Assembly (NCBI GenBank): GCA_937871155.1
Contig: CALMXV010000315.1
Coordinates: forward strand, 1-8,019
Reading direction: 5' to 3'
Origin: an uncultured Taibaiella sp.
GTDB lineage: Bacteria; Bacteroidota; Bacteroidia; Chitinophagales; Chitinophagaceae
Length of the DNA: 8,019 nucleotides
The notes below the pieces were generated by a model that saw nothing but the letters and a program-made list of their open reading frames with translations, searched no databases and was not told the origin of the DNA. Each line of letters opens with the position of its first letter. The stretch's first letter is position 1. The position numbers and the translations under genes were made by a program. Shown here one piece after another: positions 1-6,649 of the stretch.

Positions 1-1768
1 AGATGCAATGAAAGGCAAAATCTCCTTCTTGCAAAGTAGGTATAAACTCACCGCCCATTCGATTAAACAACAATAATGAAATAGCAAATAAGGTAACAGT
101 ACCTCCCACAAGCCAATATTTCCAGACTATTGCCTTTTGTAGTAATGGTTGGTATTTACTATACAGAAAGTCCATCAACTTATCAGAGATGTTGCGTTTA
201 TGATGTGTCGATTTTGGCAACAAGAAGGCACACATCATCGGGATATAAGTAAGTGATAGTATTAATGCACCTAAGATGGCAAAACCTACTGTCATCGCCA
301 TAGGGCTAAACATCTTCCCCTCGATACCTACTAACGTAAGAATGGGGAAATACACGATAAGGATAATGATTTCTCCAAATGCAGCACTGCTCCGTATCTT
401 AGAGGCTGAGAGAAATACTTCCTGGTCCATTTCCTTTTGAGTCAAAACAGACTTTGTGGTTGTTGTGCTAGGAAGCTGTTGCGACGGGGATAATATTTTT
501 TTACTTACCAGACCATGCAATACGGCTTCTACAATGATGACAGCACCATCTACTATCAAACCGAAATCAATAGCACCTAAGCTCATGAGGTTGGCACTTA
601 CACCAAAAACATTCATCATGCCTAGCGCAAACAATAAAGAAAGTGGAATGGCTGAAGCAACGATAAAGCCTGCACGAAGGTTTCCCAAGAAAAGTACTAG
701 AACAAAAATGACGATCAATGCCCCTTCAATTAAATTCTTCTCTACGGTATGTATGGCTCGCTCTACCAAATCCGTTCTATCCAAGTAAGGTTCTATAATT
801 ACATCTTCGGGCAATGATTTTTGAATTGTAGGCAACTTCTCTTTTATACGCTTCACTACCTCATGGCTATTTTCTCCTTTGAGCATCATCACCACGCCTC
901 CTACAGCATCTACCTCACCATTGTAGGTAAGTGCACCATAACGCACCGCATGACCAAAACGAACTTCAGCCACATCTTTAATATATATGGGTACAGAATT
1001 CGGACTACTTTTTACAACTATATTCTTTACATCTTCCAAAGAAGTAACCAAGCCTAAACTACGTATAAAATAAGCATTCGGTTTCTTATCAATATAAGCT
1101 CCGCCGGTATTCTGATTGTTTTTTTCTAATGCAGTGAACACATCTGGAATACTCACCCCCATTGATTTTAACCGATACGGATTAATTGCTACTTCGTACT
1201 GCTTCAGCATTCCACCAAAGCTGTTGACCTCAGCAATACCTTTGGTACCATTTAACTGACGTGCCACTATCCAATCTTGCAGGGTACGCAAGTCCATAGC
1301 AGAGTACTTTTTTTCACTTCCTTTTTTGGGATGAAGTATATATTGATAGACTTCGCCCAACCCGGTACTTACCGGTGCCAGTTCAGGAATACCAATGCCT
1401 TTAGGAATATTTTCCATAGCTTCCTTCAACTTTTCATTGATAAGCTGCCGAGCAAAATAAATATCTATATGCTCTTTGAAAACTACAGTAACTACAGACA
1501 ATCCAAAACGAGAAATACTTCTTGTCTCTACAATATCGGGCAAGTTGGCAATACTCTGCTCTATAGGAAATGTTACTAGCTGCTCTACTTCCTGGCCTGC
1601 TAAGGTGGGACAAATGGTATAAATCTGTACTTGATTGTTAGTGATATCGGGTACTGCATCTATAGGTAATTTGGTGGCGCTCCACAAACCCCAAATCACC
1701 CAAAGCAATACCATCATCCCAATAATAATTTTATTGTGAATGCTAAATTTTATAATCTTATCTAACAT
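1..1768 (-). CDS. CusA/CzcA-family heavy-metal efflux RND transporter, N-terminal part (gene runs off the left edge)
   Basis: This is the inner-membrane proton/metal antiporter of a three-part efflux system that exports divalent or monovalent metal ions across the envelope. The frame is open from an ATG at 1766-1768 to the window edge, giving 589 residues of a family usually about 1,030-1,050 long. The protein starts MLDKIIKFSIHNK, followed by transmembrane segment 1 (about residues 13-30), then a periplasmic porter region, then a cluster of membrane segments from about 345 to 510. The heavy-metal RND signature in segment 4 reads GAIDFGLIVDGAVIIVEA, with D401, D407 and E414. These match the proton-relay residues D402, D408 and E415 of the Cupriavidus CzcA family in identity and spacing. 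GGEFIPTLQEGDFAFH (572-587) begins the second porter half. The cytoplasmic linker after segment 4 is Ser/Thr-rich (about 425-450) and somewhat long. I saw no frameshift. The metal-binding centre lies mostly outside the window, so Cu/Ag cannot be told from Co/Zn/Cd. Family assignment is firm; metal specificity is open. Confidence 0.95.
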   Translation of the reverse strand, partial: MLDKIIKFSIHNKIIIGMMVLLWVIWGLWSATKLPIDAVPDITNNQVQIYTICPTLAGQEVEQLVTFPIEQSIANLPDIVETRSISRFGLSVVTVVFKEHIDIYFARQLINEKLKEAMENIPKGIGIPELAPVSTGLGEVYQYILHPKKGSEKKYSAMDLRTLQDWIVARQLNGTKGIAEVNSFGGMLKQYEVAINPYRLKSMGVSIPDVFTALEKNNQNTGGAYIDKKPNAYFIRSLGLVTSLEDVKNIVVKSSPNSVPIYIKDVAEVRFGHAVRYGALTYNGEVDAVGGVVMMLKGENSHEVVKRIKEKLPTIQKSLPEDVIIEPYLDRTDLVERAIHTVEKNLIEGALIVIFVLVLFLGNLRAGFIVASAIPLSLLFALGMMNVFGVSANLMSLGAIDFGLIVDGAVIIVEAVLHGLVSKKILSPSQQLPSTTTTKSVLTQKEMDQEVFLSASKIRSSAAFGEIIILIVYFPILTLVGIEGKMFSPMAMTVGFAILGALILSLTYIPMMCAFLLPKSTHHKRNISDKLMDFLYSKYQPLLQKAIVWKYWLVGGTVTLFAISLLLFNRMGGEFIPTLQEGDFAFHCI

Positions 1769-1838
1769 TTAGTTTAATGTTTATGCTATATAAATCTTGT
1801 CTTTAGAATTTTTTAGAGAGAGAACAACACGTAAGTAT

Positions 1839-1856
1839 AACTTGTATTTACAAGTT
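1839..1856. promoter_or_regulatory. Perfect 8-2-8 dyad, candidate operator upstream of the RND pump gene
   Basis: The sequence AACTTGTA-TT-TACAAGTT is a perfect inverted repeat. It lies 70 bp before the pump start and 56 bp after the stop of the upstream small gene. A 2-nt loop is too tight for a good RNA hairpin and no T tract follows on either strand, so a protein-binding site is more likely than a terminator. It is not the CopY/BlaI box (TACAnnTGTA), because the half-sites are in the opposite order, and it does not resemble a CueR-type operator. The rest of the 145-bp gap (1769-1913) shows no ORF and no convincing -33/-7 pair. A regulatory role is inferred. Confidence 0.4.
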
Positions 1857-1913
1857 GATAATTTAATTGCGACGAAGGTATTTACCCTAGTTGCCCATCA
1901 TCTAAAACTGTAA

Positions 1914-2282
1914 TTAACTCAATTCGACTTTGGGCGGATGCCAAATATTAGAAAGAAAGCCTTGCAAAAAGGCAGAAGAGTAAGTACTAAACGTTTTTGA
2001 AGGTAGAGGATAACCTACTTTTTCTAACACATCATAATAAACCAATTTATGACTAATGGTCACTACCCCGCAGCAACTGCAAATACAAAAAGGAGTACAT
2101 TGCTCTGTTTCGTTATGATGATTTTGATGAGGTTCCTTAGAAGTTGTATAGGTTGAAGCTGCTTTCTCATGACATTCTATATCATCAGTACAAGGCAGTA
2201 CGGAGATGGATAATAGATAAATAGAAAATAACAGCCAGAGAAATTTCACCGAGCAAATATAGTTATTTAGTTCAGGATTCAT
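1914..2282 (-). CDS. Small exported Cys/His-rich protein beside the metal pump (DUF6660-like)
   Basis: The protein has 122 residues. A hydrophobic stretch at about residues 13-30 ends in SVLPC and looks like a signal peptide or a single membrane anchor. A short mature part follows with many potential metal ligands: C31, C37, H38, H52, H55, H56, then the dense cluster CTPFCICSCCG with C62, C66, C68, C70 and C71. The C-terminus ends in an aromatic/proline motif, NIWHPPK (112-118). From memory, this layout (short signal, His-rich spacer, CxPFCxCxCCG, terminal IWxPPK) fits the Bacteroidota family DUF6660, often found next to CusA-type efflux genes; this needs a profile search. The gene precedes the pump on the same strand with a 145-bp gap, so co-transcription is possible but not certain. 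The ATG at 2280-2282 leaves an unusually long nine-residue polar n-region before the hydrophobic core, but no internal Met offers a better start. No function is established; a role in binding or sensing metal in the envelope is inferred. Confidence 0.8.
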   Translation of the reverse strand: MNPELNNYICSVKFLWLLFSIYLLSISVLPCTDDIECHEKAASTYTTSKEPHQNHHNETEQCTPFCICSCCGVVTISHKLVYYDVLEKVGYPLPSKTFSTYSSAFLQGFLSNIWHPPKVELS

Positions 2283-2343
2283 TTTAGCTACTGATGAAAA
2301 TCAATGGAGAAAATAAATATCTACGTTAGCGCAACCATTCCTT

Positions 2344-2351
2344 TATCTTCG
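2344..2351 (+). promoter_or_regulatory. Candidate -7 promoter element for glmM
   Basis: TATCTTCG matches the Bacteroidota -7 consensus TAnnTTTG at all fixed positions except one. It lies 28 bp before the glmM ATG, implying a leader of about 20 nt, and no Shine-Dalgarno sequence is visible in it. No clear TTG at the -33 position is present. The 97-bp divergent gap (2283-2379) should also hold a promoter for the small Cys-rich gene on the minus strand, but I could not place it. Confidence 0.4.
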
Positions 2352-2379
2352 CAAACACAAATATTGTTTCTTAAGTCAA

Positions 2380-3774
2380 ATGGCATTAATCAAATCAATT
2401 TCCGGAATCAGAGGAACCATAGGCGGACAACCCGGTACATCCTTAACCCCTATTGATGTAGTAAAGTTTACAGCAGCCTATGCAAGCTGGATAAAAACAC
2501 AAAAGAATAAAAAAGGGAAAATTATTGTAGGGCGCGATGGACGTATTTCTGGTGAGATGGTACGCAATCTAGTAGTGGCTACTTTACAAAGTTTAGGATT
2601 AGATGTGCTGGATTTAGGGCTTAGTACCACGCCTACTGTAGAGATGGCAGTGAAAATGGAAAAAGCTGCTGGCGGTATTATCCTTACGGCAAGCCACAAT
2701 CCTAAAGAATGGAATGCTTTAAAACTGCTGAACAGTCTAGGGGAATTTATCAGTGCAGCAGATGGGCAATGGATCTTGGATAAAGCAGAACAAGGAGATA
2801 TAATATTTGCTGAAGTAACCAAATTAGGAACAGTTACTACTGATGATAGCTATATGCAAAAACATATCGATGAGATACTAAAACATCCATTGGTAGATAT
2901 AAACGCAATCAAAGAAAAAGGATTTAAAATAGTAATTGACCCGGTGAACTCAACAGGTGCTATTGCAGTTCCTCAACTATTAAAAGCCTTAGGGGTAAAT
3001 GATATTATTCAAATCAATGAGGAAGTAACAGGCAATTTTGCACACAATCCTGAGCCGCTACCTGAGCACCTCCGCGACTTATGCAAAACTGTAGTCAAAC
3101 AAAATGCACATCTTGGTATAGCTGTAGATCCTGATGTAGATAGATTATGTTTTGTGTGCGAAGATGGTTCTCTTTTTGGAGAAGAATATACCTTAGTAGC
3201 TGTTGCAGATTATATTTTATCTCATAAAAAAGGGAATACTGTTTCCAATATGTCGTCCACGCGTGCCTTACGAGATGTAACCGAAAATCATGGTGGTAGC
3301 TATGCACCTAGTGCCGTAGGCGAAGTAAATGTGGTAAACAAAATGAAGGCTACACATGCCGTTATTGGTGGTGAAGGGAATGGTGGAATCATTGTTCCAG
3401 AGCTGCATTATGGAAGAGATGCGCTAATTGGTATTGCTTTATTCTTATCTCATTTAGCAAAGTTTGGCAAAACCATCAAGGCACTACGTGGCACTTATCC
3501 TAATTATTTTATTTCTAAAAACAAAATGGAATTGAGTGAGCAGATGAATGTGAAAGAAATTTTTGCTCAAATTAAAGACAAGTACAAAAAGCAGCCCATC
3601 AATGAGGAAGATGGATTAAAGATAGAGTTTGATAAAGACTGGGTACACCTTCGCACTTCAAATACAGAGCCTATTATCCGCATCTATTCTGAAAGTATTA
3701 ATGAAACTACTGCCAACAATATTGCCAACAGATTGATGAAAGATATCAACGAAATCATCATGAAACTGTTGTAG
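2380..3774 (+). CDS. glmM: Phosphoglucosamine mutase (GlmM, phosphohexomutase family)
   Basis: This cytoplasmic enzyme interconverts glucosamine-6-phosphate and glucosamine-1-phosphate, the step before UDP-GlcNAc, which feeds peptidoglycan and lipid A. The 464-residue length is normal for the family and all four active-site loops are present. The phosphoserine loop TASHNP has S105. The metal loop DPDVDR has D250, D252, D254 and R255. The sugar-binding loop is GGEGNGG (330-336). The phosphate-binding loop RTSNTEP is at 425-431. The N-terminal SGIRGTIGG (8-16) is also characteristic. The GEGNGG and RTSNTEP loops differ from the E. coli GlmM versions (GEQSGH-like and RPSGTEP) and are the form I associate with Bacteroidota and archaeal enzymes, so some phosphomannomutase or phosphoglucomutase activity cannot be excluded. 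The ATG start fits the conserved beginning. The gene stands alone, divergent from the metal genes and convergent with the OmpA-like gene, and ends 28 bp before a strong hairpin. Confidence 0.9.
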   Translation: MALIKSISGIRGTIGGQPGTSLTPIDVVKFTAAYASWIKTQKNKKGKIIVGRDGRISGEMVRNLVVATLQSLGLDVLDLGLSTTPTVEMAVKMEKAAGGIILTASHNPKEWNALKLLNSLGEFISAADGQWILDKAEQGDIIFAEVTKLGTVTTDDSYMQKHIDEILKHPLVDINAIKEKGFKIVIDPVNSTGAIAVPQLLKALGVNDIIQINEEVTGNFAHNPEPLPEHLRDLCKTVVKQNAHLGIAVDPDVDRLCFVCEDGSLFGEEYTLVAVADYILSHKKGNTVSNMSSTRALRDVTENHGGSYAPSAVGEVNVVNKMKATHAVIGGEGNGGIIVPELHYGRDALIGIALFLSHLAKFGKTIKALRGTYPNYFISKNKMELSEQMNVKEIFAQIKDKYKKQPINEEDGLKIEFDKDWVHLRTSNTEPIIRIYSESINETTANNIANRLMKDINEIIMKLL

Positions 3775-3802
3775 TTTCTAAGAGAGACTTATCATATACA
3801 CT

Positions 3803-3848
3803 TAAACTAAAAACCGCTTCAAAACTATCTGAAGCGGTTTTTAGTTTA
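3803..3848. terminator. Bidirectional intrinsic terminator between glmM and the OmpA-like gene
   Basis: TAAACTAAAAACCGCTTC (3803-3820) pairs perfectly over 18 bp with 3831-3848, around a 10-nt loop (AAAACTATCT). The GC-rich core CCGCTTC/GAAGCGG is followed by TTTTT when read on the plus strand, and by the equivalent T run on the minus strand. It sits between two convergent genes, 28 bp after glmM and 19 bp after the OmpA-like stop, so it can terminate both. Confidence 0.9.
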
Positions 3849-3867
3849 TTGGTGTTCTATAATACGA

Positions 3868-5595
3868 TTAGTTCTTTCTTAAGTTAGGGAACGGTGGAGG
3901 TACATTAGAGAAACCATCTTCACCTTCTGCAGCGACTCTATAAGTAATGGTATTGGCATCACCCGGCTGTCCGTATTGGAAGATAAAACGATTTCTATCG
4001 ATACCATAGCGTTCGCTGAGGTAAGTAATAACTGCTTCTACACGATCCCAAGAGCGTTGTTCTTGTACTTTGCTACCACTACCCATACCGGTAATCACTA
4101 CTTTACAATTAGGGTTAGCTTTCATGGCTGTAGCAAGTGTTGCTAATGAAGTTTGTTGTGTTGATTTGATATGCGCTGAATTATTGTCGAAGACGAAGGC
4201 ACCACCCATAATGTTTGAACATGGAGCTGCATTCACATAACAATCGGGACATGGACATTTACCAATACCATCTTCATCAACCGGTTGACATTCTGTAGGA
4301 GTGATTAATTGTTTATCACGATAATCAGGTACACCATCACCATCAGTATCCAAAGGACATCCATTTACATCCACTGGAATTCCTTCAGGAGTACCAGGAC
4401 ATTTATCAAATTGATCCATGATACCATCATTATCTTCATCATGTGCCATAGCACCATTAGCACCAGTAAATACCAAAGGATTGATCCAATACAATGGCTC
4501 TACATTACGCTTAGAATTACCTACATTAAAGTTCAAGCCTAGAGAAAGGTAATTCACCATATCATTGTTTTGGCTAAATACCGGGTCACCCCAAGTTTGT
4601 TCAGCCCAACGTTGACCATCTAGTAAATCTTCTTCATGAGGGATGGTAATACGATCTTCAATGGCAATGTTTAAATATTTATTGATTCTAAATTGAACTC
4701 CCAGACCTGCACTATAGCAAAAGTCAATACTGTTTTTACCAAAGATGCCGGGTCTTCTTTTGCCTCTTTCATTTTCAGCATCGGTTTCGTAAGAGTTATC
4801 CATTTCTTCACGAAGATGTTTTTGAATCTTACGATAGTTCTTATGTTTATACTGATCATATCCGTTCAACATCGCTTCAAAATCATATTTCTGACCGTTT
4901 GCATCTAAAGCATTGATACGTGTATTGAACAAAAACGCCCCTAAACCTACAAAACCATAAAAATTCATAGATGTATTGGCTTTATGGAAACGAATATTAT
5001 TTGTATTCAGCATAAAATCTACATTCAACTGGTGTGCTGTAGAGCGGTAGTTATAGTTTATATAATCTTCCGGCTGATACACATTACCTTGACCGTCTCT
5101 AGTAGCAGGTACATAGCCATTGCTTGTCCAGGCCGGATTGTAGCGGTAGTTACCCGTTTGTTGCCATTGTAAACCTTTTGCAACACCAGTCATAAATTGT
5201 AAACGTGTAGAGAATGTATAACCCCAAGCTTTACGAACATGAGCACTGAAGGCATACCCACCATTGTCCCACAACATCAAACTGGGTACGTCGGCAGTGT
5301 AGTTTAGTAAACCGGCGGCAATTCCTATTTCCCACATATTACGAGGTTTAGCCGGAAACTGATATTCATTTTTTAAGAACTTACGATGTTGTGCCATTCT
5401 ATTCTTTGGAATATAGTTGGTATCTAAAACATTATAAGACATCCCTGTGTATGCCATACGCTGTTCATGCCAGCTACTTCTACTTGATGAGCTGGAGCTT
5501 TCTACCGTTTTAACGGTTTCGGTTTGTTGTGCTACCGCTTGCAAAGAACAAGCAGATAGAAGAACAGCAGCCAGTAAATGTGAATGTGATTTCAT
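3868..5595 (-). CDS. Outer-membrane OmpA-family protein with thrombospondin type-3 repeats
   Basis: The protein has 575 residues. A signal peptide covers about residues 1-22 (core LLAAVLLSACSLQA, likely cut near AVAQ). LSAC with C16 also fits a lipobox, though a barrel protein is more often cut by signal peptidase I. A Ser-rich stretch (33-41) follows, then a region rich in alternating aromatic and polar residues (about 87-360) that reads as an outer-membrane beta barrel and closes with YLSLGLNFNVG. Two calcium-binding-type Asp repeats lie at about 386-427 (DEDNDG, DTDGDG). A Cys-rich linker follows (C436, C447, C449, C452, C459), then an OmpA-like C-terminal domain (about 464-545). That domain normally clamps peptidoglycan with an Asp in GHTD and an Arg about 15 residues on. 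Here GHTD is GMGS (503-506), the loop is about three residues shorter, and the Arg (R518) is kept. The family assignment is good, but peptidoglycan binding may be weak or altered. The gene appears monocistronic, with its own promoter candidate and a shared terminator. Confidence 0.88.
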   Translation of the reverse strand: MKSHSHLLAAVLLSACSLQAVAQQTETVKTVESSSSSSRSSWHEQRMAYTGMSYNVLDTNYIPKNRMAQHRKFLKNEYQFPAKPRNMWEIGIAAGLLNYTADVPSLMLWDNGGYAFSAHVRKAWGYTFSTRLQFMTGVAKGLQWQQTGNYRYNPAWTSNGYVPATRDGQGNVYQPEDYINYNYRSTAHQLNVDFMLNTNNIRFHKANTSMNFYGFVGLGAFLFNTRINALDANGQKYDFEAMLNGYDQYKHKNYRKIQKHLREEMDNSYETDAENERGKRRPGIFGKNSIDFCYSAGLGVQFRINKYLNIAIEDRITIPHEEDLLDGQRWAEQTWGDPVFSQNNDMVNYLSLGLNFNVGNSKRNVEPLYWINPLVFTGANGAMAHDEDNDGIMDQFDKCPGTPEGIPVDVNGCPLDTDGDGVPDYRDKQLITPTECQPVDEDGIGKCPCPDCYVNAAPCSNIMGGAFVFDNNSAHIKSTQQTSLATLATAMKANPNCKVVITGMGSGSKVQEQRSWDRVEAVITYLSERYGIDRNRFIFQYGQPGDANTITYRVAAEGEDGFSNVPPPFPNLRKN

Positions 5596-5663
5596 AAAAA
5601 TTAAATTGATAGCTTCTTTCGTTATAATCGTTTTAAGGCTATTTTGAATGTAAAAGTATTTTT

Positions 5664-5691
5664 CAAAGTATCATCAGCTACCATTTTACAA
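5664..5691 (-). promoter_or_regulatory. Candidate promoter of the OmpA-like gene
   Basis: Read on the minus strand, TTG (5689-5691) is followed after 18 bp by TACTTTG (5664-5670). This resembles the Bacteroidota -33 TTG / -7 TAnnTTTG pair, with a -7 box one base short. It lies 69 bp upstream of the start codon, so the leader would be about 60 nt. The match is partial and in AT-rich DNA, so chance is possible. Confidence 0.4.
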
Positions 5692-5841
5692 CCTCAATAA
5701 CACGAAAATAACATGGCAGCTACTATACCATCGCTAACAAATAAACCGTAGCAATCAAATTCAGCTCAAGATTAAAAGCCTTTATCCATCATGCATTCAC
5801 TTGGGTAATTGAATTGACATTGAAGCACCATGAAACATAAA

Positions 5842-5871
5842 AAAGCCAGAAACATTAAAGTATCTGGCTTT
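5842..5871 (-). terminator. Intrinsic terminator of the Nif3/zinc-ribbon operon
   Basis: AAAGCCAGA (5842-5850) pairs with TCTGGCTTT (5863-5871) as a perfect 9-bp stem with a 12-nt loop. On the minus strand the GCCAGA/TCTGGC core is followed by six T residues. It begins 20 bp after the stop codon of the zinc-ribbon gene, as expected for the end of that transcript. Confidence 0.8.
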
Positions 5872-5891
5872 GTATAACTAAAGTATTTTTT

Positions 5892-6647
5892 TTATTTCAG
5901 CTTAATAGAGTCGTTAAGATCATTATCTACTAATACACGTCCACAATGTTCGCAAACGATAATTTTCTTGCGTTGGCGAATTTCTGACTGGCGCTGAGGA
6001 GGGATAACATTAAAACAACCTCCACAAGATTCACGTACAATAGGCACTACAGCCAAACCGTTCTTGTAGCTACTACGAATACGCTCGTAGGCAGACAATA
6101 AACGCTCATCTACTTTTTCTTTAGCTTGTGCTGATTTGTCATTAAGTACTTTTTCTTCTGTTTCAGTATCCTTAATGATTTTTTCTAATTCTGCTTTTTT
6201 CAATTTTAAAGCTTCTTCTACATCTGCTATTTTCTCTTCTGCTTTTACACGTAGCGAAGCACGATCTTTTAATTGGAATTGAGCATCTTTAATATTCTTA
6301 TCGCAAAGTTTCACTTCTAGTTCTTGCATCTCCATTTCTTTGGTGATTGCTTCAAACTCACGATTGTTCTTTACGTTGTCTTGTTGCTTTTCGTATTTTT
6401 TAATTAATGCTTGTGCATCTTTTTTAGCTTCTTGACGTGTAGCTATATAGTTATTGATATTCGCATCTTCAGCATCAATGTTCTGAAGCCTGGTTCTTAA
6501 TCCCTCAATTTCATCTTCAAGGTCTTTAACCTCAATTGGTAATTCCCCTTTTAGGGTTTTGATTTCATCAATTTTAGAATCAATTTTTTGTAGCGTCAAT
6601 ACTGCGCTAAGTTTTTCTTCTAATGAGAATTCTTTGACAGTTGCCAT
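5892..6647 (-). CDS. Coiled-coil protein with C-terminal C4 zinc ribbon (COG1579/DUF164 family)
   Basis: This is a 251-residue protein with two parts. A long, highly charged helical coiled coil covers about residues 8-180, rich in Lys and Glu with heptad-like Leu and Ile. A C-terminal zinc ribbon has two CxxC knuckles, C208/C211 (SCGGC) and C232/C235 (CEHCG), separated by 20 residues, enough for one zinc. Between them the basic segment IPPQRQSEIRQRKK is typical of the family. The biochemical role is not established; the fold suggests binding to nucleic acid or a protein partner. I chose the ATG at 6645-6647, only 2 nt after the Nif3 stop (TAAATATG). An in-frame TTG at 6656 would add three residues and overlap the Nif3 gene, but is less likely. 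The tight spacing indicates one operon and probable translational coupling with the Nif3-family gene, and a terminator follows. Confidence 0.9.
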   Translation of the reverse strand: MATVKEFSLEEKLSAVLTLQKIDSKIDEIKTLKGELPIEVKDLEDEIEGLRTRLQNIDAEDANINNYIATRQEAKKDAQALIKKYEKQQDNVKNNREFEAITKEMEMQELEVKLCDKNIKDAQFQLKDRASLRVKAEEKIADVEEALKLKKAELEKIIKDTETEEKVLNDKSAQAKEKVDERLLSAYERIRSSYKNGLAVVPIVRESCGGCFNVIPPQRQSEIRQRKKIIVCEHCGRVLVDNDLNDSIKLK

Positions 6648-6649
6648 AT

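Larger units (their letters stand above)
5596..5891. other. Intergenic region with promoter and terminator candidates, no gene seen
   Basis: These 296 bp lie between the start of the OmpA-like gene and the end of the zinc-ribbon gene, both on the minus strand. The left part holds a candidate promoter (5664-5691) and the right part a terminator (5842-5871), listed separately. An imperfect inverted repeat, AGCTACCAT (5676-5684) and ATGGCAGCT (5713-5721), matches at 8 of 9 positions and flanks the candidate -33 element. It may be an operator or chance. I see no convincing small ORF or structured RNA in about 5725-5835. Confidence 0.55.

Noticed and set aside
456..1579. Plus-strand open frames at 456-788, 821-1057 and 1277-1579
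   Set aside because: They lie antisense to the continuous RND transporter frame, and their translations have low-complexity, unrelated compositions with no recognisable domain.
1839..1856. The dyad as an intrinsic terminator of the small Cys-rich gene
   Set aside because: The loop would be only 2 nt, the stem is AT-rich, and no T tract follows.
2478..3307. Minus-strand open frames at 2478-2822 and 3095-3307
   Set aside because: They are antisense to glmM, whose frame is intact and carries all four active-site loops.
5548..5550. Lipobox LSAC (C16) making the OmpA-like protein a lipoprotein
   Set aside because: The motif fits, but the hydrophobic core continues past the Cys to an AVAQ cleavage site, and the following domain reads as a beta barrel. 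Kept only as an alternative.
4309..5647. Plus-strand open frames at 4309-4542, 4693-4908, 4984-5172 and 5447-5647, and a minus-strand frame at 4671-4859
   Set aside because: All overlap the OmpA-like gene in other frames. Their Ile/Thr-rich translations reflect the codon pattern of the real gene.
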